Positions 54,501 to 63,030 are shown, numbered from the stretch's first letter. The stretch: 64,000 bases of DNA from Ascidiimonas sp046199005 (GCA_046199005.1 CP176050.1:1674001-1738000), one strand, 5' to 3'. Notes: a model not told the origin generated them from the sequence alone. Made by a program: numbers and translations.

Positions 54501-56669
54501 ATGATGGATAAAGAAACTGGAGACTGCTACCTGTTTGCCAGTACCATTTTTATAAGTGATCAGGGCTTCTTCGTTCTTATATCCAGTATAACCTTCAATA
54601 GTGATCTTAAACCGATTTTCGCCCATTATTCTCTCTGCGTTCAGTGCCATTCCGGCTACCGTCTTAAAAACAAGACTGTCGATAGAGATCTCCGGATTTT
54701 TTATGTCTACGTCGGCATAAAAACTATCGCTTTTTCCGGTAGGTACCGCTTTATGAAAGGGGTAAATACTTCCTCCGCTCTGAAGTTGTACTTTGGGATA
54801 ATTCTGTTCTTCGTACGTATTGTCAACTTCATCCCATCCATATTTGGTGTCGTCACTTTTTCTGTATGTGATCACCACATCGGTGTCTGCCAGTGTAGCA
54901 ACCGACGGATTATCTACGGTGCCACTTCCTCCAGGATTAATTCCATCTGTATTGTCTCCTGTTGCTGAACCACCATCGGCAACATCTCCTATTTTCTTTA
55001 GGTTTCCGTCTTCATCAACGACAAAAACACCATTGTTTCCGGTGATCTGATAGGTGTCTGTATCATCATAGGGAAATTCAATCTGAGTATCATTTCCGTT
55101 TTCGTCCTTGCCAATAACCACTAATGTATTACCGTCGTCTGTGATCTCAATGCGTTCGATATCAAAATCGACATCGTCCAGGACTATATTATCGCCACCA
55201 TTAATGATATCTCCTATATCGTCAAGTTCGTCCCACGGATCGATGATCCCTTTGAGATCGGGATCGTAGGTAGTGATCACCGTACCTTCTGCTAATTGAC
55301 GGTCTGTATTTACGAGTATATTGGTAAACTCAACGGCTACTTTGATGCTTCCCAGATAAGGGATACTCACATACCCTTTGCCACTAAATCTACCGGAGCT
55401 TCCGCTAACCTCTATTACCTTAATGGGAAAATCACCAGCCTTAAAAGTTTCGCCAGTATTGAGGGTTTCCAATGGATCACGGTTGGAGACACTTATATCC
55501 GGAGCAATACCACAATTATAAAGTCCGGCCTCATCATCCTGAATGAAAGTAGTAAAGGTCTCTACAACAGAATATTCGCTGTTTGTAAGGCTACATTTTT
55601 TGGCAACCTGATATTCGTATACGGTACCGGGTCTAAGATCCCAAAGTGTTATAAAATTGGCGGTGGTACGTGAATAAAACCATTGATTCTCTGCGCCGCT
55701 GCTTTTTTCACGATATCGAATATTGAATTCAGGTACTTCATTCGTAAAGTCTACCCAGGAAATGTTTGCCTGATGCGTGCCTTTAACCTCATGATCTATA
55801 CCTTCAGGGGGCAGGCAAGGTGCTGTATAGTCAAACCAAAAGACCTCACTAAAGCCATTATTTTTAAACAGTCCTACTTCTTCAGCTCCATTTAGAGCTT
55901 TCGCCTGTACTCGCCATGCATAGCGTTTATTGCTTAATAATAAAGGATTTGCAGCACCGTACAAATAAGAAGTATTCGAAGTGGTCACCTGAAACACCGG
56001 AGGCGAAGATAAAAATGCTGCCTGCGGATCTATGGTATTATCCCAGATCTCTGCGATACTCAATTCGTATTGCACATTGCTCACATTGATGTGTCGAGGT
56101 GTCCATTGAAAGAATAAGTTGATCGGGTTTTGCTCGGTGATGTTCGATTGATTAAACGGACTCACCAACAAAGGCGGTTCATTTTGAAATATGTAGGTCG
56201 TAGCACAACTGCGTCTAGATAGCCTGGCTCCACTTAACACATCATACACTTCAAAACAAAACTGATACGAACCCTCCGGAATGATTTGTCCATACGCAGC
56301 GGGGGAAATTCCACTAATATTTTCAAAGGCAAAATAAGGTGCCAGTTCGGTAGCTCCAAGATTGAGGGGAACCCCACCATCTAGAAAAAGCGTAGGTGCA
56401 CCAGCAACTAGATCATTGCTTTGAAAAGCAATACCATTACCTTCAAAAAAAGCTTTGATACGCACTTCCCTGTTGGTTACCGTGAGGTCATTTAAAACCA
56501 ATTGCAACCTGAGCGGACCGTTAATCACACTCGCGTCTGCATAAGAAGTAAAATAGATAGGAGCGGGAGCATTGACTTGCGGTACTGCTGTTACCGGAAA
56601 GGTTTGTGCATTTGCATGGAGTGTTAATAGCAAAAGCAAGCCAACGATGTATTTCAAACGCTTGATCAT
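51579..56669 (-). CDS. Multidomain toxin candidate: fibronectin-like, zincin and ART/TNT-like C terminus
   Basis: 1696 residues with signal peptide MIKRLKYIVGLLLLLTLHAN. Order: N-terminal beta domains with two Cys-containing fibronectin-like modules (about 30-380; WTPRHINVSNVQYELSIAEI), an acidic Asp/Gly/Asn-rich section (about 460-600), a zinc metalloprotease domain with HEIGH (866-870), His877 and a Met-turn LMDY (891-894), a helical middle (about 1040-1500), and a C-terminal domain (about 1540-1696). That last domain has IYRVSQEGGEGGAYWTLSKP and HLPGGDEQLYI, resembling ADP-ribosyltransferase/TNT-type polymorphic toxins. It may release itself by the zincin, which is inference. The immunity gene overlaps its stop. 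Confidence 0.85.
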   Translation of the reverse strand: MIKRLKYIVGLLLLLTLHANAQTFPVTAVPQVNAPAPIYFTSYADASVINGPLRLQLVLNDLTVTNREVRIKAFFEGNGIAFQSNDLVAGAPTLFLDGGVPLNLGATELAPYFAFENISGISPAAYGQIIPEGSYQFCFEVYDVLSGARLSRRSCATTYIFQNEPPLLVSPFNQSNITEQNPINLFFQWTPRHINVSNVQYELSIAEIWDNTIDPQAAFLSSPPVFQVTTSNTSYLYGAANPLLLSNKRYAWRVQAKALNGAEEVGLFKNNGFSEVFWFDYTAPCLPPEGIDHEVKGTHQANISWVDFTNEVPEFNIRYREKSSGAENQWFYSRTTANFITLWDLRPGTVYEYQVAKKCSLTNSEYSVVETFTTFIQDDEAGLYNCGIAPDISVSNRDPLETLNTGETFKAGDFPIKVIEVSGSSGRFSGKGYVSIPYLGSIKVAVEFTNILVNTDRQLAEGTVITTYDPDLKGIIDPWDELDDIGDIINGGDNIVLDDVDFDIERIEITDDGNTLVVIGKDENGNDTQIEFPYDDTDTYQITGNNGVFVVDEDGNLKKIGDVADGGSATGDNTDGINPGGSGTVDNPSVATLADTDVVITYRKSDDTKYGWDEVDNTYEEQNYPKVQLQSGGSIYPFHKAVPTGKSDSFYADVDIKNPEISIDSLVFKTVAGMALNAERIMGENRFKITIEGYTGYKNEEALITYKNGTGKQVAVSSFFIHHLKTFEDINIVLVPVNNARIDDAATTLATSIFAQSGAALQISRAQRYDLSASDWDRNGNNELDYDGSGLLSQLPEEFAAIKNSFKQNYSAYSDRSYYIFVFDDTIRPSKSIAGFMPRGSQYGFVFSDAGSDLESKATQATVIAHEIGHGVFKLQHPFENSSQAGNTNWLMDYNNGDGTEISKVHWEAMGDEGLRLYFFDRDEEGEYEDDEYISKVFQNVRCIIAGSNPDQRDVRYEWASRAMNANTEDFGRIDVIITDEEITRLRRVEITTSFTGPDTNYGVHGTTYYILNYGGLVIRKRKRSITEDPNDTAIRNQLNNLQEYLFSYTEEDIQADYERVLQQIAGKTSYSNADVRALKDIANCAAARFSPQNKYRIVKILADSRSGISESYEDLILDLIENHEGNTEVYANELLDQFANNEGGYGLLQKLFEESDNSDITNLWWGNEQNFDRFLDVFFRLWSMSRYADPDLYTYTEEAETNEDLTSPLTLTYSGGRWFPETRYSNGRIENNKVKITKSIDERVYNPYVYVSNVIRTNLVYDPFQPVLVYLEGDNNDVFTGMFPAFYFAGDVNRDNLTRTLEQAEFAFDVITTVSGIGNLFKLRHLRHVSKLTRLRKTTIAGIEFTSDVANIILKYTELCEVVSDEEFCKAFESYNSYLQNALLATGVVRTAMGVSRLRAARKYQANRAALVARYGENDPRIVELDRHFIQNALNYTDIPDALRQDIDGSAELGRLFSNADELTRLELVNAWTILEGNSILRKRPRNLQILREAMHKGVDKEKLQEAISRSRSKQQLIDDIGEAKSYYHILVLIKDYDNIPGVTSGRFRSNSSSLSDKSPKPESWDASLDLPSGRVGTFTGNIDAIELTAGQKIYRVSQEGGEGGAYWTLSKPASLEDVIGGTAVRPEWNNFEVLSEYTIPQNVTIRGWKGIAARQAVSDVPSNYHLPGGDEQLYIAYIGRQDPNFNPRPLRTPW

Positions 56670-56677
56670 AGTTCTGG

Positions 56678-59116
56678 TTAGTTTTCTTTCTTTTCTATAT
56701 ACTTCAGGTCAAAATCTTCGGGATCTGTTTCCTTCAGCGACTTATTGTAATAGAAATCAATTATTTGGGATTCTAAATATAATTCAATTTTCTTAACATC
56801 CGATTCTTTTTCGTACTTGCGATAGGTATTGGCTGCTTCTGTTTCTTTAAATTCTTTAAGGAATTTATCAGGATTTTCTACAGCGTTCACCGATGTGTAT
56901 TCTTCAAATCGCTTTTCCATCCAACGATGCCCTACTAATTTTTCCTGGCGATTTTTCAATTCATTTTGCTGTTCTTCAATTTCTTTTGCCTTGCCATCAG
57001 CGTTTTTTCTGAGTTCATCAAGGGCAAATTTGGTTTCCAAAAATCGTTTCTCGAGAACAAAATCGATATCTGCCATATCATCTTTTATTCGTTCTATCAC
57101 GTTGTAAACCATCTGATCGTAGGTTTTAAGGAAATCGTCAAAACTGTATAGAGCTTCTAGAAAGGCGAGTGCTTTTTCTTTATAATTTCCCGGTTTTTTC
57201 TGGGCAGTAACATCGGCATACAGAACGCTTAGTTCGTCTTGTTTGTTTAAAGGAATATTCTCAAACTTACTACTGATTCGCACATCATTTAATTGTTGAT
57301 TTACCTGGACGAAAGTACCGCTGTAGGTTACAGAGCGATATCTGAACTGTACCGTGGGGAGTTGCTTTCTCAACTCATTATCGTTAGGCAACCGGGTTCT
57401 CTTTTTGAATTTAAGCCGGAAGCTATCAAATACATACGAATAAGCAAGGGTGGCCGTGAAATCTGAGTTGCTTCCGGAAGTTGCCGTGCTTCTGAATAAA
57501 GAGAGCAGGTTGACGCTGAGGTTATGACTTTCCAGAAAATTATAGTTTCCGCTCAGGCGAAAATTATAAATGTCCGTTTGTTTCAATCCGTTGTTAAAAG
57601 CGGTATTGTAAGAAGAAGAAAAATTCGTTCTCAGTTTTTTGTCCAAAAACGATTTGGTGACCGCCACCGTCGGGCCAGCCGTCAAATTTTTATCGGGTTC
57701 TATGGTATTGTAAGATACATTGGCTGCAAGTGAAACGGTCATAGCACGTTGCGGAAAACCAACGGTGTATGCGCTGGCTACATTGTAAAAATTAGAGAGG
57801 CCACTTTCAATCGTTTCTCCGTCCTGTTGATTATTGGTGCTTTGATAAGTTAGGTTGAGGTTGACCGATTGTACTTTCTTTTCAGATTTATTGATGGCAT
57901 AGTTGACTCCTAAGTTTGCATTTTGTGATATCTGCCGATAGTTTAAAGTATCGATATTATCAAAATCGGCTACCTGATTTATAAAATCAAACTGATCACG
58001 AATATTGGTATAAGATTGGAAATTAGAATAGGAAGCGTTCAACGAGAGTTTATCTGATGCTGTATAGCTTAGGTTTACGGCACTTACAATTCTTTGTAAT
58101 TCTGAACTTTTGCTGTTATCCAGATTGTCTCTTTGCAAACCCGCATTCATCGAAACATTTAGTTTATTATCAAAAATCGTTTGTGAAGCATTTATGGTGA
58201 TGTTTTCAAGGTCATTATTAAAAAAATAAGCACCAAAAGTTTTATAATCAGGATCAATACGTTCATAGCCCACACCAATAGCACCGTTACCGGCGGGATA
58301 TGAAAGATCTGCACGAAGTGCAGTGTAGTAATCTGTAGTAATATTTGCATCTAATAAAAAACTGGTGAGCCCTGATTTCTCAGCATCTTCGGTTGCCCGG
58401 GTGTCTTCCGTAACTCCAGAAACGGCATATTCTAAAGAGAATTGGAGCTTGTCGAATAAACGAAAATTTGCTTGCGTGCTTAAGACCACATTTTCTTTGG
58501 GTGCCAGATTCAAGTCGGAGGGGAAAGGTGTTTCTATCGAATTTTCATCATCTCTTGCCCTGAAAAGAATTAATCCGATTTTTGCAAAGTCAAATTCATA
58601 GGAGGTATTAAAACCAAATCCTGTTCTCTTGTAGGCAGGAATGGATGCGGGTTCTTCTGCATCATATTCGGCGGCTCTTAGAAAGCGTCCATACAAGGCA
58701 CTGAATTTAAAGCGACCCTCCGGTGCGAGATCTACACCTGCTCCTGTAAATTGATGTCCGTTAACGGTATAGGGTGAAAACGTCATCGCTACATCTCCAA
58801 TATGGGCCGTCACCCATTTATAGGAGGGATGCAAGCTTAACCGATTAAACTTAAACGGATTGCTAAAATCGAATTCCTGATTAGAATAGGTAAAAGACAA
58901 GGGTATGGAATACAGACCTGCTACCGAAAAATTTAGATTCCCACTTACAAAGTAGGTAAACGGATCTCGATTGGCGGTACCCTCATAATACACTCCATTG
59001 GTAGATAAACCCCCGGTTACCCGAAAAAGTTTATCTTGTCCTAAACGATCAAAGTTGATGTTTTGGGCATACATAAAAGTGCTGAAAAAAATAAATGGGA
59101 TTATTTTTTTTAACAA
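56678..59116 (-). CDS. Outer-membrane beta-barrel with C-terminal helical tail
   Basis: 812 residues with signal peptide MLKKIIPFIFFSTFMYAQN. Residues about 20-620 are regular beta-strands with aromatic girdle ends (SLSYTASDKLSLNASYSNFQ, NFRLSGNYNFLESHNLSVNL), the pattern of a large barrel. Residues about 690-770 form charged helices or a coiled coil (NADGKAKEIEEQQNELKNRQ). First gene of the operon and the only evident pore. It may hold the surface proteins or act as a passage; that is inference. No TonB box or plug domain seen. The tail would reach into the periplasm if the barrel faces normally. Confidence 0.8.
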   Translation of the reverse strand: MLKKIIPFIFFSTFMYAQNINFDRLGQDKLFRVTGGLSTNGVYYEGTANRDPFTYFVSGNLNFSVAGLYSIPLSFTYSNQEFDFSNPFKFNRLSLHPSYKWVTAHIGDVAMTFSPYTVNGHQFTGAGVDLAPEGRFKFSALYGRFLRAAEYDAEEPASIPAYKRTGFGFNTSYEFDFAKIGLILFRARDDENSIETPFPSDLNLAPKENVVLSTQANFRLFDKLQFSLEYAVSGVTEDTRATEDAEKSGLTSFLLDANITTDYYTALRADLSYPAGNGAIGVGYERIDPDYKTFGAYFFNNDLENITINASQTIFDNKLNVSMNAGLQRDNLDNSKSSELQRIVSAVNLSYTASDKLSLNASYSNFQSYTNIRDQFDFINQVADFDNIDTLNYRQISQNANLGVNYAINKSEKKVQSVNLNLTYQSTNNQQDGETIESGLSNFYNVASAYTVGFPQRAMTVSLAANVSYNTIEPDKNLTAGPTVAVTKSFLDKKLRTNFSSSYNTAFNNGLKQTDIYNFRLSGNYNFLESHNLSVNLLSLFRSTATSGSNSDFTATLAYSYVFDSFRLKFKKRTRLPNDNELRKQLPTVQFRYRSVTYSGTFVQVNQQLNDVRISSKFENIPLNKQDELSVLYADVTAQKKPGNYKEKALAFLEALYSFDDFLKTYDQMVYNVIERIKDDMADIDFVLEKRFLETKFALDELRKNADGKAKEIEEQQNELKNRQEKLVGHRWMEKRFEEYTSVNAVENPDKFLKEFKETEAANTYRKYEKESDVKKIELYLESQIIDFYYNKSLKETDPEDFDLKYIEKKEN

Positions 59117-59595
59117 AAAGTAGGTTATTTAAGTTCGGCTTAAATATAAAAAATACTGTTAATTGAATGTTAACGTGTCTAAAATAATCGATTAACGGCA
59201 CGAAAATCAGGAGAAAAACCCTCTTTTTCCTGTCAGATCAATAGAAACAGGACGATTAATAGGCACCGCCAAAGGTCTAATACCCCGAGGCTTGCCTTGA
59301 AATTAAACGTTTTTTTCAAACAAAATGCCTCATGAGCTTGCCCGGAGGTTGTTTGCTTAGTTACATTTATGATGAGAAACTTAATGCGGGAACCGTCGAC
59401 AGGTAAAATTAGAAGACATTTCTGAGCGCAGTTGTACGTTTGAGCATTCGTATCGAAGCAGTAAGGTAAAAATGATCGTACTGCATAAACTAAAAAACTG
59501 TTCACAATTTTTATACTTTTACTGTCCGAAAAGAATTTTTAATCTTGATTGACTCGCAACAGAATACTTCCATTAAATTTCAAACGGCATTTCGA
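59117..59595. other. Divergent intergenic region upstream of the toxin operon
   Basis: 479 bp between the barrel gene and the NagZ-like gene. It must carry promoters for both. A family-C repeat (59250-59355) fills its middle, and near 59400 a stretch without repeats is left for the rightward gene. No clear consensus found. Confidence 0.5.
59250..59355. repeat. Dispersed hairpin repeat, family C
   Basis: GCACCGCCAAAGGTCTAATA, CCCCGAGGCTTGCCTTGAAA and ATGCCTCATGAGCTTG match 2545-2640 in order and spacing. Confidence 0.65.
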
Positions 59596-60699
59596 ATGAA
59601 GAATATATTTTACATCTTTTTTCTAATAGGCTCATGGTTGACTGTGATGCCTTTAGCTTCTCAGGAAATATCAAATGACAGTCTCGATATAAAGATCGGG
59701 CAAATGCTATTGTTAGGTATTGGAAACAGAACGGAAGCAGACACTTCAGATATAATTCTAAAATCAATTTCAAGAGGGCATCTTGGTGGGATATTGTTGT
59801 ATGAAAAAAATATCTCGAAGAAGGACTCTGAAGCATCCTTAAAAAAATTGATCGCCAGTTACAAAAAAGAGGCAGCGATCCCATTGCTCGTAAGCATTGA
59901 TGAAGAAGGTGGAATTGTAAACAGGTTAAAACCAAAATACGGATTTCCGGTTACAAAAACAGCAAAATATTTAGGGGATGTAGATGCTATTGATTCCACA
60001 AAACATTACTCAGATTTGATCGCTCACAATTTATACCTTTTGGGGATCAATGTGAATTATGCTCCAGTACTGGATTTGCACAACGCAGAAAATCCCGCTA
60101 TAGGTAAAAACAAGCGAAGCTTTTCAGAGGATCCCGAGCTCATTGTAAAACATGCAAGAGAGGTGGTAAAAAGTCATCGTTATTTTGGGGTGAAAACCGT
60201 GTTTAAACATTTTCCCGGACAGGGCAATGCCAACAAAGACTCCCACTACGATGTAACAGATGTTAGCAATACCTGGCAAGAAGTAGAATTGTATCCCTAT
60301 ATTAAACTTATGTACGAAGGAAATGCAGATGCGATCATGACAGCACATATTGTGAATGAAAAACTTGATGCTGAAAAAATTCCGGCAACCTTGTCAAAAA
60401 GGATATTAAAAGACTATTTGCGGGATCGACTTGGATATGACGGTGTTATATTTTCAGATGATATGCAAATGCGAGCGATAAGTGACCATTTCGGATTTGA
60501 AACGGCTATTAAAATGGCCATTTTAGCAGGGGTTGATATCCTGATGTTTTCGAATCATATTTATTCAAGGGATAGCAGACTAATTACCGCTGAAGAGCTA
60601 ATTGCAGTGATCAAAAAAATGATTGACAAAGGAGAGATAACCAAAGAACGGATTGATCAATCCTATAAGCGCATCGTGAAGTTTAAGGACTCTTTGTAG
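59596..60699 (+). CDS. Glycoside hydrolase family 3, beta-N-acetylhexosaminidase (NagZ-like)
   Basis: The ATG at 59596 gives 367 residues with signal peptide MKNIFYIFFLIGSWLTVMPL; an upstream TTG would add a leader-disrupting stub. NagZ features in order: IGQMLLLGIGNR, GHLGGILLYEKN, VSIDEEGGIVNRL, NYAPVLDL, KHFPGQGNANKDSHYD and catalytic Asp in GVIFSDDMQM. NagZ removes N-acetylglucosamine from muropeptides. The usual KHFPGHG has Gln in place of the second His (KHFPGQG), which may alter activity. Likely periplasmic. Single gene. Confidence 0.88.
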   Translation: MKNIFYIFFLIGSWLTVMPLASQEISNDSLDIKIGQMLLLGIGNRTEADTSDIILKSISRGHLGGILLYEKNISKKDSEASLKKLIASYKKEAAIPLLVSIDEEGGIVNRLKPKYGFPVTKTAKYLGDVDAIDSTKHYSDLIAHNLYLLGINVNYAPVLDLHNAENPAIGKNKRSFSEDPELIVKHAREVVKSHRYFGVKTVFKHFPGQGNANKDSHYDVTDVSNTWQEVELYPYIKLMYEGNADAIMTAHIVNEKLDAEKIPATLSKRILKDYLRDRLGYDGVIFSDDMQMRAISDHFGFETAIKMAILAGVDILMFSNHIYSRDSRLITAEELIAVIKKMIDKGEITKERIDQSYKRIVKFKDSL

Positions 60700-60817
60700 T
60701 AATTGATTAAGAAGCGTCTAACAAATACTAGTTAAAAAGAAAACGTCACAATACGTAGTTATACTCATTGAGAAAGGAGTATTTGAAAACCATTGCGGGT
60801 AGGAGCCCGGATAAAAC

Positions 60818-60850
60818 AAAAAAACCGTTTCATTAGGTTATGAAACGGCT
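60818..60850 (-). terminator. Terminator of the crystallin-like lipoprotein gene
   Basis: On the minus strand GCCGTTTCAT..ATGAAACGGT, then a T run. Ten-base stem, six-base loop, about 60 bp after the stop. The NagZ-like gene converges from the left and may use it as well. Confidence 0.8.
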
Positions 60851-60908
60851 TCCTTTTGATAAGTCTTTACTAAGAATATATACCTATTCAATAAGTATTC
60901 TTTTTACC

Positions 60909-61730
60909 TTAATTTATATAAGACATTCCGTTCTCAATTACATCTATTGAACTAATACGGTCGTTCCAAGTGCGTGTACCAAAGAATCCAAACGTTAAAC
61001 TTCGAAGTCTTCTATGACCAAAATAATATCGATACGGATCTCTATTCGTATAGTCAAAATAAAATTCAATTGTGCGTCCTCTGAAATTTATATCTTCATA
61101 AAAAATAATTTGTCTACGAAAAGTATAAGGGAGCGTAGTACCATTTAATCTGGGAATTACAAAATTAGGATTGATCGCAATCGACCCAATTTTATCGTTA
61201 AAGTTTTTTCTTCTTAAATCTTTAAGGTCTAAAAAATTTGATATTGCTAACTTTCCGGCGTCGAAATTAATATTTTGGAAGCAAAAAACGTTATTATTAA
61301 AATTGTTGGTAGTAAAAGGGATACTTACATATCTGTCAGTAGAGGTTAAATTAGTAGGTCTTACAAAATCTTTTTTTCTAGAAGTTAATAATAGCTCATA
61401 ATCTAGTTTGAAAAAATCAAACTTTTCTTTTTCGTTTTTGAAAAAATAAATATCGCTTCCGTCTATTACTGTAGCGAGTTGAGGTAACGAAGCAGCATTT
61501 TTAAGCACGTCAGGAATTTCATCAATAGGAATAAGATTTCCATCAGAGTCTTCCTTAAACATCACCTCGTAAGTGCTTCCTTCGTAATGAAAATAGTTAA
61601 TAATAATACTATTTTTCAAAACATGTTCAGAAGAGTTTGGGCGTTCGACAATAGTATCCTTATCATTTGAACAGCTTACTAGCATTAATACGATGATGAC
61701 CGAACTGAATAAAATTTTAATTTGTTTCAT
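60909..61730 (-). CDS. Lipoprotein with beta/gamma-crystallin-like C-terminal domain
   Basis: The start at 61730 (MKQIKILFSSVIIVLMLVSC) gives lipobox LVSC; the ATG at 61757 is upstream of it. The 273-residue product has a charged N-terminal half without known motif. The last ~65 residues resemble a crystallin Greek-key module: IIFYEDINFRGRTIEFYF, then TWNDRISSIDVIENG, like the Y/F-x-x-x-x-F-x-G and S-S-I motifs. Calcium-binding crystallin modules occur in some bacterial surface proteins. The assignment is by eye and not strong. Confidence 0.65.
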   Translation of the reverse strand: MKQIKILFSSVIIVLMLVSCSNDKDTIVERPNSSEHVLKNSIIINYFHYEGSTYEVMFKEDSDGNLIPIDEIPDVLKNAASLPQLATVIDGSDIYFFKNEKEKFDFFKLDYELLLTSRKKDFVRPTNLTSTDRYVSIPFTTNNFNNNVFCFQNINFDAGKLAISNFLDLKDLRRKNFNDKIGSIAINPNFVIPRLNGTTLPYTFRRQIIFYEDINFRGRTIEFYFDYTNRDPYRYYFGHRRLRSLTFGFFGTRTWNDRISSIDVIENGMSYIN

Positions 61731-61829
61731 TATTATTAGGTTTGAATTCAGAAACAAATTAAAGTATTTTCTTACAATTAAAAAAAATTATTCTAAATAA
61801 AAATTACAAATTTTTGGAAGTACCAGAGA

Positions 61830-62234
61830 CTATTTTAAATTACAATTCACCATCCAGTGAATTCCGTATTTATCTCTTAATCTGCCATAGATGGCGCCCC
61901 ATTCTTTTTCTTGCATAGGGGTAATGACCTGTCCACCATCAGAGAGCGCATTAAAAACAGCGTGTGCTTCCTCTTTATCGGTAAGGTCAACACTCATATG
62001 AATCTGGTTTCCTGAATTAACCGGAGTGTCTGGTGCAGCATCATACGCCATGAAATGCACACCTTTACCTTTAACTTCTGCATGCTGAAGTTTATTCTGA
62101 TAATTGCCAGGAATGTCCATTTTAGACTGTTGATAGGTTTGGCGATTAACGACCTCCGCATCAAAGCAATCTGCGTAAAAATCTACCGCTTGTTGACAAT
62201 CTCCTGTAAATGTTAAATATGCTTGAACTTTCAT
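61830..62234 (-). CDS. VOC-family (PhnB-like) protein
   Basis: 134 residues of the vicinal-oxygen-chelate superfamily in the PhnB-like branch: MKVQAYLTFTGDCQQAVDFY at the start, ADCFDAEVVNRQTY, HFMAYDAAPD, IHMSVDLTDKEEAHAVFNAL and WGAIYGRLRDKYGIHWMVN at the end. Members bind or transform small ligands with a metal; some confer antibiotic resistance, many are untested. No metal-ligand set is certain here. Single gene next to the crystallin-like lipoprotein. Confidence 0.87.
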   Translation of the reverse strand: MKVQAYLTFTGDCQQAVDFYADCFDAEVVNRQTYQQSKMDIPGNYQNKLQHAEVKGKGVHFMAYDAAPDTPVNSGNQIHMSVDLTDKEEAHAVFNALSDGGQVITPMQEKEWGAIYGRLRDKYGIHWMVNCNLK

Positions 62235-62420
62235 GTATTGATTTTTTAATTAGTGTTTCCAAGGTACTTAGGAAAAGCAGATGGTATTAACGCGAATAAG
62301 AAAATGATGCACTCTAACCGCAAAAATCTTTTTTCGCATATGAGTTTGCTTCTTATCTATATAAGCGCAGCTTTTTGTATTAATTGTATGAACTTTGAAA
62401 AAAACAAAAAATTTGCAACT

Positions 62421-62984
62421 ATGAAATTAAAAAATAAGAATGTAGCTATTTTAGCTACGAACGGATTTGAGGAATCTGAATTGTTTGAACCGATGAACGC
62501 TTTAAAAAAGGAAGGTGCTGAAGTGCATATTGTCTCTGTAGAGGCGGGTACGATTAAAGGATGGAATAATGGTAACTGGAACAAATCTATCGATGTTGAT
62601 AAAACACTGGAAGAAGCCAGTGAAGAGAATTATCATACGCTGGTTCTTCCAGGCGGTGTCATAAATCCTGATACCTTGAGAACAAATCAAAAAGCACTTG
62701 ATTTTATAAGAGCTTTCTTTAAAAGCGGCAAACCAGTAGCAGCTATATGTCATGCGCCCTGGCTGCTTATAAGTGCAGAAGTTGTAGAAAACAGAAAGGT
62801 AACTTCCTATAAGAGTATAAAGGATGACCTTGTCAATGCTGGCGCCGAATGGGTAGACGAAGCTGTTGTTGTAGATAGCGGATTGACCACTAGCCGTAAT
62901 CCTAACGATCTTCCGATGTTTATCGATAAAATCATAGAAGAATTATGCGAAGGGAAGCATGAAGATCAAGTAGTAAATGCTTAA
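62421..62984 (+). CDS. DJ-1/PfpI-family protein (glutamine-amidotransferase fold)
   Basis: I start at 62421 (MKLKNKNVAILATNGFEESE), where the PfpI domain begins; upstream ATGs at 62253, 62343 and 62388 would add a non-homologous lead. 187 residues. The nucleophile Cys lies in VAAICHAPWLLISAE (A-I-C-H-A/G-P-W) and the oxidation-sensitive Glu in TNGFEESELFEP. Family members are proteases, deglycases or stress chaperones. YHTLVLPGGVINPDTLR matches as well. Followed by a terminator. No operon. Confidence 0.88.
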   Translation: MKLKNKNVAILATNGFEESELFEPMNALKKEGAEVHIVSVEAGTIKGWNNGNWNKSIDVDKTLEEASEENYHTLVLPGGVINPDTLRTNQKALDFIRAFFKSGKPVAAICHAPWLLISAEVVENRKVTSYKSIKDDLVNAGAEWVDEAVVVDSGLTTSRNPNDLPMFIDKIIEELCEGKHEDQVVNA

Positions 62985-63003
62985 GAGATAGTAAATTAAT
63001 TAT

Positions 63004-63030
63004 AAAGCGACGAGTTTTCGTCGCTTTTCT
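63004..63030 (+). terminator. Terminator of the PfpI-like gene
   Basis: AAAGCGACGA, loop GTTT, then TCGTCGCTTTT. Ten-base stem with a T tract, 20 bp after the stop. Confidence 0.85.
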
